Positions 7,328 to 13,572 of a DNA stretch of 22,548 nt are shown here, in pieces. Positions within the stretch are counted from its first letter, which is position 1, and every line of letters begins with the position of its first letter. The position numbers and the translations under genes are program-made. The notes under the pieces were generated by a model. The model was given only the letters and a program-made list of their open reading frames with translations, ran no database searches and was not told the DNA's origin. The stretch spans positions 1 through 22,548 of the forward strand of contig JBMNTK010000036.1 in assembly GCA_050945695.1 (NCBI GenBank). The letters run 5' to 3'. Origin of the DNA: Ch71 sp050945695 (lineage in GTDB: Bacteria > Chloroflexota > Anaerolineae > DRVO01).

Positions 7328-8357
7328 CGAGGCCTCCTCGCAGGCGATAGGCCAGGGCGTAGGCTCGATAGGCCAGCCGGTTGTAGACGTAGTCCCAGGC
7401 ACCGGCCCGGCGCACGACCTCCACCCCAAACCCGCGCTTGAACCGCCACACACCCCACAGGCCATCACGGGCCGGGACCTCGGCCTCCATGTAGGGCTCC
7501 GGGTTCTGCCCTACCTCGTCGGGGATGCCCCAGAGGTCATACTGGCGGCACCCGCGGGCGCGCGCCCAGCGTATGGCGTGCCACTGCAGGGCATAGTTAG
7601 GCATCAGGTTGCGGTGACGATCGGAAGAGGCCCCGTAGAGGTACGAGGCGGTGTCGCCGAAGGCAAAGACCATCAGGGCGGCCAGGGGCTCCGAGCCATA
7701 CTCGGCCACCAGTAGCTGGGCCATGCCCTCGGGCACGAACAGCTCGTAGGCCCGCCGGTAGTACTGAGGCGGGTGAACGCCGAACCCATCCCGCCGGCCG
7801 GTCTCCTCCATGAGCCTGCCGAACGTGTCCAGGTCGTCGAGAGTGCCCTCCCGCACCACCACTCCCTTGCGCTCCGCCAGCCGGATGTTGTAGCGGGTCT
7901 TGGGCTTCATGCGGGCAAGGATCGTCTCCTCGTCGCAGGTGAGGTCCACCAAGGCGGTGCTTCGGGGCTGGACGGTCTGGAAGGCCGGGCGGAAGCCGAG
8001 GGCCGGGAGCTGGTCGCAGGCGGCGTCGTCCTGGCGCAGGTTGGGCTCCACCTTGAGGGCAAAGGCGCGCTGGGAGCGGGCTAGCTCGTGCAGCTCGGCG
8101 ATGAGCTGAGGGAGCGCCTCGGGGGACCGGCAGGCCGGGCCCAGGGGTACGTAGGCCAGCTTGCCCAGGGGCGTGTTTCTGAAGAGCACCTGGGCCATCC
8201 CGGCGTCTGACTCGTGCTGGGCCGAGTGCCAGCCGAAGGAAGACTTGAGCTGCCCCCACTGCTGCGTCTGCAGGAGGCTCGCGTTGGGCAGGGCTTCCAG
8301 GCGGGCGTTCCACCCGGAGGTCGTGAAGCTGCTTGACTGAGTGTTTAGGCCGGGCAT
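7320..8357 (-). CDS. FemAB-family peptidoglycan bridge aminoacyl transferase (first copy)
   Basis: A 345-residue FemABX-family protein, tandem paralogue of the next gene. Matching blocks are LPNASLLQTQQWGQLKSSFG, ARMKPKTRYNIRLAERKGV, GASSDRHRNLMPNYALQWHA and RQYDLWGIPDE. The two copies keep the same block order and spacing but differ along most of their length, so the duplication is not recent. The ATG at 8357 lies 13 bases inside the end of the upstream unknown gene, with no strong separate ribosome site, so coupled translation is likely. FemAB proteins normally act in the cytoplasm or at its membrane on lipid II; some relatives instead make wall polymers or act on other amines. The PBP downstream supports a wall role. 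Confidence 0.92.
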   Translation of the reverse strand: MPGLNTQSSSFTTSGWNARLEALPNASLLQTQQWGQLKSSFGWHSAQHESDAGMAQVLFRNTPLGKLAYVPLGPACRSPEALPQLIAELHELARSQRAFALKVEPNLRQDDAACDQLPALGFRPAFQTVQPRSTALVDLTCDEETILARMKPKTRYNIRLAERKGVVVREGTLDDLDTFGRLMEETGRRDGFGVHPPQYYRRAYELFVPEGMAQLLVAEYGSEPLAALMVFAFGDTASYLYGASSDRHRNLMPNYALQWHAIRWARARGCRQYDLWGIPDEVGQNPEPYMEAEVPARDGLWGVWRFKRGFGVEVVRRAGAWDYVYNRLAYRAYALAYRLRGGLGA

Positions 8358-8959
8358 AGAATCTCCAGACCGTCCGGGCGGGGACGAAGCGGGTGTCCCT
8401 GCCAGAAGGCGGCGGAAAACAGGGTAGAATGCAGGAGGCGATGGGCCCGAGGGTCGGTGCTCTGCAGGGCGCCGGGGTCCTCCAGGTAGCCTGCGAACGC
8501 CCAGCGGAAGTAGACGGCAAGGGACCCCTGAGCTGCGGGGTCATCGGCATAGCCTAGCTGATGGGCAGCCACGAGCCGGCGGTAGAAGTCGGCCCAGTGG
8601 GGCGAGTGCGCCTGGCCGTCTGTGATGAAGCGGGCCGGCAGGGTGCAGAGCGAGCCCAGCAGGTGGTCCAGCAGCCGCGCCAGGGCGTAGAGCCCGGGGC
8701 GGGGGTCTTCCAGGAAGGAGGACGCGTTGAGCACCGCCACCCCCTGCAGGGCGCAGTCTGGGCTCTGCCAGGGACCCGGGTGGTAGGCGGTATCGCCGTC
8801 GCTGAAGGCCACGAAGCCCCCAGAGGCCTCGGTCATCTCCCGCAGGCAGGCTGCCGGCAGCCGTATCAGGTAGGAATCCAGGCGCCGCCGCAGCGCCCAG
8901 GGAGCCGGCGAGTGACCCGCCGGCAGGCAGTATCTGACCTTAGTCCGCTGGAATGACAC
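8345..8959 (-). CDS. Unknown protein, possibly an inactive zincin (ATLF-like) relative
   Basis: A 204-residue soluble protein of no certain family. I chose the GTG at 8959, since any longer reading runs antisense through the small gene at 9011. No clear ribosome site precedes it; the nearest alternative Met is within MTEASGGF. The layout resembles anthrax-lethal-factor-like zincins: a GGFVAFSDGDTAYHPG strand region, then a helix LYALARLLDHLLGS where such enzymes have HExxH, then YFRWAFAGYLEDPGAL where they have a (E)FFAEAFAxYL helix. The HExxH is not present, so catalysis through that site is not expected. This comparison is from memory of the family pattern and is weak. The gene heads the FemAB operon by overlap, and its reading frame stays open through 204 codons with strong GC-biased third positions. 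Confidence 0.6.
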   Translation of the reverse strand: MSFQRTKVRYCLPAGHSPAPWALRRRLDSYLIRLPAACLREMTEASGGFVAFSDGDTAYHPGPWQSPDCALQGVAVLNASSFLEDPRPGLYALARLLDHLLGSLCTLPARFITDGQAHSPHWADFYRRLVAAHQLGYADDPAAQGSLAVYFRWAFAGYLEDPGALQSTDPRAHRLLHSTLFSAAFWQGHPLRPRPDGLEILCPA

Positions 8960-8983
8960 CAGCGCCGCGGTCCGGTCTATAGC
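8953..8983 (+). promoter_or_regulatory. Weak candidate promoter for the YtxH-like gene
   Basis: ATGACA (8953-8958; 5 of 6 to the -35 consensus) and TATAGC (8978-8983; 4 of 6 to the -10) are 19 bases apart, just before a GGAGGAG ribosome site. The spacing is long, so the call is tentative. The same TCTATAG core could serve the divergent gene as TATAGA on the other strand. Confidence 0.3.
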
Positions 8984-9010
8984 TTCCGATGGTTTGGAGG
9001 AGCACACAGA

Positions 9011-9232
9011 ATGGGTTTCATCCGTTTCATGTTTGGGGTAGCACTCGGTATAGCCGCCGGATATGCTGCTGGGCGCCTCTACGCTCCCAGAAGTGGTGCT
9101 GCTACCAAGGCCGAACTGCGAGCGCGCTACCAGTACGTGCGGGACGAGGCCACGCGGGCAGCAGACCAGACACGACGCGAGATGGAGGATCGCTACCTGT
9201 ACGCCAAGCGCTCCGGCGTAGCCCGGCTCTAG
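9011..9232 (+). CDS. Small YtxH-like membrane-anchored protein
   Basis: A 73-residue protein. The first 25 residues hold a glycine/alanine-rich hydrophobic helix (FMFGVALGIAAGYAAGRLYAP), the typical start of YtxH-domain proteins, which continue with the motif LxAPxSG, here LYAPRSG. The rest is charged and helical (AELRARYQYVRDEATRAADQ), also as in YtxH. These are small stress-associated proteins of unclear function at the inner face of the membrane. The ATG has a strong GGAGGAG site about eight bases upstream. It is transcribed away from the FemAB operon, and its TAG stop shares CTAG with the stop of the convergent peptidase gene. Confidence 0.8.
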   Translation: MGFIRFMFGVALGIAAGYAAGRLYAPRSGAATKAELRARYQYVRDEATRAADQTRREMEDRYLYAKRSGVARL

Positions 9233-9238
9233 CCGGGC
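9221..9238. terminator. Hairpin at the shared stop codons of two convergent genes
   Basis: GCCCGGC (9221-9227) and GCCGGGC (9232-9238) pair perfectly around the four-base loop TCTA. The convergent stops use CTAG at 9229-9232, which covers three loop bases and the first base of the right arm. It could block transcription from both sides, though neither side has a T-tract. Both arms are coding sequence. Confidence 0.4.
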
Positions 9239-11049
9239 TCGGCCTCCTCGGCGTACGCGATCGTCAACCGGTACGGGGCCGGCAGGGCCCCGGCCGTCAT
9301 CCCGCAAACCATCACTGCCCGAATCTCCCCCGCGGGCAGCAACCAGTGGCCATCGTTACGTGCATCCAGAGGGAGGGGCCGTGTGTCCTCCGGCCCAGTC
9401 CCTTCTATCAGGAGCACGGAGAACCGCTGTGTAGGCGGATTCCAGGTCGGAAGAAGACGGAAGCCCTGGCTCTCCCAGTCCGTTATCGGCAGAGCGGCCT
9501 GGGTTGGCGGATCGGTCAGCTCGGCCCCACTGATTGAGAAGCCGATGCTCTCCACGGCGTCATCGGTGATGTACCCAAACCTCACCAGCACCCGCATACC
9601 GGCGTACTGGGCGAGGTCTATCTCCTGCGATCGCCAGCGTACAGACCACCCCGTGTAGCCTACGCCCGGGCTGTTGCCGAAGGGGTCCTTGATGGTCATG
9701 TCCTCGGTCTGCAGCCACTGCCACGACTCCCCGCCGTCAGCGGATACGGCAACGTATGCCCAGTCGTACCACTCCTCAATATCATACCACGTCCAGTAGC
9801 GAAGGCGCGGCGCGGACATGGTGCTCAGATCCAGTTCGGCCGTGAGAGTAGAGTGACTGCTGGACCGGTTGCCGGACCACCAGGTGGCACCACGCTGGGG
9901 AGGCAGGTACGGAAGGAAGGCAGCACGGGCCTGGCCGGCGAACCGCACCTCCGCGTCAGCCTCCCCCGGTATGGCGATGACATCGCACCCGTACTGGCTG
10001 ACGGTGTCGCTCAGGGTCCCGGGTTCATCCAGGAAGTGGCGGGAGCGCGAGGTGCAGGGTCCGGCGCCCGTGGTGTCCTGGCTGGCCCGCTCGAGCCAGG
10101 GCAGGGCCTGGCGGAGCGACCACTGAAGGAAGAGGTCGTCGAGCGTGCGCGGGTCGCCGGCCTCACGCAGGTAGGCATCCAGCGACTCCGTGCCCGGCCG
10201 CGGGTCCACCGCCACCGAGTGGAGCGCACCCTCACCAAGCTGGTCCCGGTAGAAGCCCAGGAAACTGGCCGAGGAACGGTAGTGCAGCCCGGTAAGGTCG
10301 GGATCAGTAGACCAGTCGAAGAGCGTGAAGTCGGTGCACTCCATGGGCTCCGGTGGTGGCGAGCCCTCCGCCAACTCGGCCAGGCCCTCGTTGAACCAGG
10401 TCTCCTCCTGAGGATCTACCGCGTATTGGAGAAGGTGCTGCAGCTCGTGAGCCACGAGCGGGGCCGAGCATCCGGAGACACCGTTGCACGAGGCCAAGGT
10501 GATGTAGATAGCATGGGTGTGGTTGCTGTAGGGATGGGCCGTGCCCGGCAGGTCCGCCGACGAGAAGTAGCCTCCCATGGCCCTTAGGTCAGCGTAGATC
10601 ACGTCCACCGGAAACAGATCGCTGCGGGCCTCACGCGCCTTCTCCAGCAGCGCTCCCAGGAGGCCGGACTGCATGGCTGACTCCACTTGGGTGACGGCGG
10701 CCAGCATTAGGTCTGGGGGCACGTCTGTGTTATCCTGAGCCCAAACCCGGAATGATCCGGTAACTCCCACAAGGACCGTGGGTATTTCGCGGTACTCCCC
10801 GCGACGTCCGGCGGCAACCCAGAAGTTGCGGCTGGTGGAGCCGGCTCCCGGTGGCGGGATTGGCACCCCGGTGGGGTGGACGTCCACGGTCACATCGCTG
10901 ACACCAGAGTGGCGCAGTATGACTCCACCGGCCTCGGCCGGTAGGGCGGCCCCGGGCATGTATGCGAGCGAGCCAGGGACCGAAGAGGTGAGCAGCGCCA
11001 GGGCAATGCCGGCAGTCAGCAATGGTATCAGTAACGACAGTGATCTCAC
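9229..11049 (-). CDS. Secreted HExxH metallopeptidase with C-terminal beta-sandwich domain
   Basis: A 606-residue exported protein. Residues 1-30 form a signal peptide (MRSLSLLIPLLTAGIALALL, then a cleavable SLAYM region). The peptidase core is at about 145-330, with the zinc motif HELQH (H201, E202, H205) and a likely third ligand Glu221 in WFNEGLAELAEG, as in gluzincin-type secreted enzymes. From about 400 the sequence turns beta-rich. It includes RLRYWTWYDIEEWYDWAYVA and SADGGESW, resembling the MAM-like domain that follows the catalytic part of immune inhibitor A (M6) enzymes. The start is a GTG at 11049 with a GAGG site just upstream and a near-perfect extended -10 element. It is a single gene, convergent with the YtxH-like gene. 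The substrate is unknown, and cell-surface or extracellular protein degradation is the likely role. Confidence 0.85.
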   Translation of the reverse strand: MRSLSLLIPLLTAGIALALLTSSVPGSLAYMPGAALPAEAGGVILRHSGVSDVTVDVHPTGVPIPPPGAGSTSRNFWVAAGRRGEYREIPTVLVGVTGSFRVWAQDNTDVPPDLMLAAVTQVESAMQSGLLGALLEKAREARSDLFPVDVIYADLRAMGGYFSSADLPGTAHPYSNHTHAIYITLASCNGVSGCSAPLVAHELQHLLQYAVDPQEETWFNEGLAELAEGSPPPEPMECTDFTLFDWSTDPDLTGLHYRSSASFLGFYRDQLGEGALHSVAVDPRPGTESLDAYLREAGDPRTLDDLFLQWSLRQALPWLERASQDTTGAGPCTSRSRHFLDEPGTLSDTVSQYGCDVIAIPGEADAEVRFAGQARAAFLPYLPPQRGATWWSGNRSSSHSTLTAELDLSTMSAPRLRYWTWYDIEEWYDWAYVAVSADGGESWQWLQTEDMTIKDPFGNSPGVGYTGWSVRWRSQEIDLAQYAGMRVLVRFGYITDDAVESIGFSISGAELTDPPTQAALPITDWESQGFRLLPTWNPPTQRFSVLLIEGTGPEDTRPLPLDARNDGHWLLPAGEIRAVMVCGMTAGALPAPYRLTIAYAEEAEPG

Positions 11050-11066
11050 AGGCGACCTCGAGCGGC

Positions 11067-11075
11067 ATTATACCA
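11067..11075 (-). promoter_or_regulatory. Extended -10 promoter of the metallopeptidase gene
   Basis: The minus strand reads TGGTATAAT, a perfect TATAAT with an extended TG. The -35 side is poor, which extended -10 promoters tolerate. It implies a start near 11060 and a leader of only about ten bases that still holds the GAGG ribosome site. Confidence 0.65.
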
Positions 11076-11160
11076 GCGTCGCGGGCGGGCGGCCACAGGG
11101 AGGGTGGTGCAACCTTCGCGCCTGCCCCGACGAGCCGAGGCATTGTTTCGGAGGAAGGCC

Positions 11161-11739
11161 ATGAGTGAACGTCTGATCACGGTGTTTGTGAGTGCTACCA
11201 CCGATCTTGAGCGGGAGCGGGAGGTTGTGGGCGAGGCCTTGGCCCGCTTCCCGGTGAAGCTCCCCTGGAGGATCGTCCGGACGCCACACCCAGGAGAGCA
11301 GACCCTGGCGGCGCTGGAAGAGGTCAGGCGGGCTGACTTCTGTCTCGTCCTGATCGGTCAGGACATCAGCGCACCCGTGGGGGCAGAGCTGGTGGCCGCC
11401 CGCGGCGCTCAGGTGCCCGTCTTCGTACTGGTGAAAAAGGGCCCGCACACCCCGGCCGCGCGCTTCTTCCAGTACAACAGCGTCGAGTCCTGGGAGTCGT
11501 TCTCCGGCGCCGAGGACCTGCGGCGATTGGTGGTTCAGCTCCTGGCCCGGGGCGTCCTGGACCGGGCAGTCCCCCTTGGCCTCACCGGCGACGAGATAGG
11601 GCGACTGATGGAGTACGTGCAGAAGGGTGAGGAGGAGGGCCCCGGAGTGGCCGGACGCACCGAGCCCCAGGGTGCTCAAGAAGGGGCCGTGCTCGTGTCC
11701 GATCGCGGACGGCGGGAAGCAGACTCCGGGACAAGCTGA
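11161..11739 (+). CDS. DUF4062-like protein
   Basis: A 192-residue soluble protein. The N-terminus RLITVFVSATTDLEREREVV matches the DUF4062 pattern (VFVSST..DL..ER), a Rossmann-like fold related in shape to TIR domains and nucleoside deoxyribosyltransferases. Next come a strand ADFCLVLIGQDIS and the block GAELVAARGAQVPVFVLVKK, the usual place of a conserved acidic residue (E73 or nearby). A C-terminal tail from about 155 is glycine/glutamate-rich and likely disordered. In other genomes DUF4062 domains often head large signalling or NACHT/TPR proteins; here the domain stands alone. The ATG at 11161 has a strong GGAGGAAGG site. The dehydrogenase gene begins 25 bases after its stop, so the two may share a transcript. 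Function is unknown. Confidence 0.75.
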   Translation: MSERLITVFVSATTDLEREREVVGEALARFPVKLPWRIVRTPHPGEQTLAALEEVRRADFCLVLIGQDISAPVGAELVAARGAQVPVFVLVKKGPHTPAARFFQYNSVESWESFSGAEDLRRLVVQLLARGVLDRAVPLGLTGDEIGRLMEYVQKGEEEGPGVAGRTEPQGAQEGAVLVSDRGRREADSGTS

Positions 11740-11764
11740 TCAAAGGCGATTGGGAGAGATCAAC

Positions 11765-12802
11765 ATGCTGGCACTGCTGAAGGAAGCACCGGGACCGGGT
11801 AACGTGAGGTTGGCGGAAGTGCCGGAGCCCCAGGCCGGTCCGGGACAGGTCCGCATCGCGGTTCAGGCTACCGGCATCTGTGGCTCGGACCTGCACATAC
11901 TGCACGATGACATAAAGCTACTGGTGCGACCTCCGGCGGTGATGGGGCATGAGTTCTCGGGGGTCATAGACCAAGTGGGAGAGGGCGTCACCGGCTGGAA
12001 GGCAGGCGACAGGGTGACGGCGGAGACGACGGTACGCACCTGCGGGAAGTGCCTGTCCTGCCGCAGCGGCGCCTACAACCGCTGCTCCCAGAAGGAGATC
12101 CTGGGATACATCCACAACGGTGCCTTTGCCCCCTACACCGTGGTCGCCGCGGACCGGCTCTATGCCCTGCCGGACGAGGTGGACTTCATCAGCGGTGCCA
12201 TGACCGAGCCTCTAGCCTGCTGCGTGCGGCTGCTCTACCAGCTGGCCACCATTCGCCCCTACGACCTGGTGGTAGTGGCCGGCCCCGGGGCGATCGGTCT
12301 GCTGTGCGCCCAGCTGGCTCATGCCGCCGGGGCCCGCACCTGTGTCGTGGGCGCAGCCGTGGACCGGGAGCGTCTCGCCCTGGCCCGGGAGCTGGGGTCG
12401 GACTGGACGCTGGTGGCCGGCGAGGATGACGTCGCAGCCTTCGTCCTGGAGCAGAGCGACGGTGAGGGGTGCGACGTGTTCGTGGAGGCTTCCGGGGCCC
12501 CGGCGGCTGCCCGGATGGGCCTGGAGATCACCCGCCGAAACGGCCAGTACGCCCAGATCGGCCTGGCCGGAGGCCCGTTCCCCTTGGACCTATCGCTGCT
12601 GGCCTACAAGGAGTTGCGGATGGTGGGCTCTCTCGGGCAGACGGCGCCGGCCTGGCGGCGGGCCTTAGGGCTCATGGCGTCGGGCGCAGTCCGGATGCGA
12701 CCCCTGGCCACCCACATCCTCCCCCTGTCTCGGTGGGAGGAAGGTTTCGCCTTGTTCGAGCGCAAGGAGGGGGTGAAGGTGATCCTCACCCCGGGTGAGT
12801 GA
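11765..12802 (+). CDS. Zinc-dependent alcohol/polyol dehydrogenase (MDR family)
   Basis: A 345-residue medium-chain dehydrogenase oxidising an alcohol, polyol or threonine-like substrate with NAD(P). Catalytic zinc ligands are visible as C39 in GICGSDLH and H62-E63 in GHEFSGVI. The structural zinc loop is complete: C93, C96, C99 and C107 in CGKCLSCRSGAYNRC. The Rossmann glycine motif is GPGAIGLL near 180, and the family's ending KVILTPGE is present. The ATG at 11765 has a GGGAG site nine bases upstream. The protein is of ordinary length for sorbitol or threonine dehydrogenase relatives, and I cannot choose between those. It lies in tight series with trmD and the hydantoinase and isomerase genes, suggesting it takes part in their catabolic step. 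Confidence 0.95.
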   Translation: MLALLKEAPGPGNVRLAEVPEPQAGPGQVRIAVQATGICGSDLHILHDDIKLLVRPPAVMGHEFSGVIDQVGEGVTGWKAGDRVTAETTVRTCGKCLSCRSGAYNRCSQKEILGYIHNGAFAPYTVVAADRLYALPDEVDFISGAMTEPLACCVRLLYQLATIRPYDLVVVAGPGAIGLLCAQLAHAAGARTCVVGAAVDRERLALARELGSDWTLVAGEDDVAAFVLEQSDGEGCDVFVEASGAPAAARMGLEITRRNGQYAQIGLAGGPFPLDLSLLAYKELRMVGSLGQTAPAWRRALGLMASGAVRMRPLATHILPLSRWEEGFALFERKEGVKVILTPGE

Positions 12803-12817
12803 GCCCGGACAAACGCG

Positions 12818-13558
12818 ATGATACAGTTTGACATCTTCACCATCTTTCCGGGCATGTTCGACGGGCCGCTGGGCGAGAGCATCGTGGCCCGCGCGGTCCG
12901 GGCCGGCCTGGTCTCCTGGCAGACGCACAACATCCGCGACTATGCCACCGACAAGCACAAGACTACCGACGATGTCCCCTATGGCGGGGGCGGCGGCATG
13001 GTCATGAAGGTGGAGCCGCTGGTGGCCGCGGTGAGGGATGTGGTGCCGGACCGCGAAGCGCCCGACGTAGAGGTGGTGTTGATGACCCCCCAGGGCCAGG
13101 TACTGACCCAGAGGCTTGCCTGGGAGCTCAGCCGCAAGCGCCGGGTGGCCCTGATCTGTGGCCGCTATGAGGGCGTGGATGAGCGCGTGGTGGACCTGGT
13201 GGTGACCAAAGAGATATCCATCGGCGATTACGTCCTGAGCGGGGGCGAACTGGCGGCCATGGTGCTCATCGAGGTAGTGACCCGCCTCGTGCCCGGAGTG
13301 CTGGGTGACCCCGGGGCCACGTTTGAGGATAGCCACGCCGAGGGGGTGCTGGAGTATCCGCACTACACCCGCCCGGCTGAGTTTGAGGGGCTGAGGGTGC
13401 CCGATGTGCTCCTCTCGGGCAACCATGCTGAGATCGTGCGCTGGCGCCGGCAGCAGGCGTTGCGTCGCACGCTGCTGCGCCGGCCCGAACTGCTGGACCG
13501 CGCCCGCCTGAGCAAGGCGGACCGCGAGTACCTATCGGAGCTTCGCCGCAATCTCTAG
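12818..13558 (+). CDS. trmD: tRNA (guanine-N1-)-methyltransferase TrmD
   Basis: This methylates G37 next to the anticodon of tRNAs with SAM, preventing frameshifts. The 246 residues carry all the family blocks: FDIFTIFPGMFDGPL at the start, DDVPYGGGGGMVMKVEPL, LICGRYEGVDERV and SIGDYVLSGGELA for the trefoil knot SAM site, then EDSHAEGVLEYPHYTRP with the catalytic Asp. No clear Shine-Dalgarno sequence precedes the ATG at 12818, only 15 bases after the dehydrogenase stop, so it may depend on reinitiation. In most bacteria trmD sits in the rpsP-rimM-trmD-rplS operon; none of those genes is here. Confidence 0.99.
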   Translation: MIQFDIFTIFPGMFDGPLGESIVARAVRAGLVSWQTHNIRDYATDKHKTTDDVPYGGGGGMVMKVEPLVAAVRDVVPDREAPDVEVVLMTPQGQVLTQRLAWELSRKRRVALICGRYEGVDERVVDLVVTKEISIGDYVLSGGELAAMVLIEVVTRLVPGVLGDPGATFEDSHAEGVLEYPHYTRPAEFEGLRVPDVLLSGNHAEIVRWRRQQALRRTLLRRPELLDRARLSKADREYLSELRRNL

Positions 13559-13572
13559 AGGGAGAACCGAAC

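Noticed and set aside
7328..7468. N-terminal extension of the second FemAB gene
   Set aside because: It lies inside the first FemAB gene, while GTG 7327 has a ribosome site and a coupled overlap.
8960..9307. Longer N-terminus for the unknown protein
   Set aside because: It would be antisense to the YtxH-like gene and its ribosome site, and has no protein-like features.
11161..13558. Defence island around the DUF4062 gene
   Set aside because: No nuclease, ATPase, methyltransferase of restriction type, toxin or integrase lies nearby; neighbours are metabolic genes and trmD.
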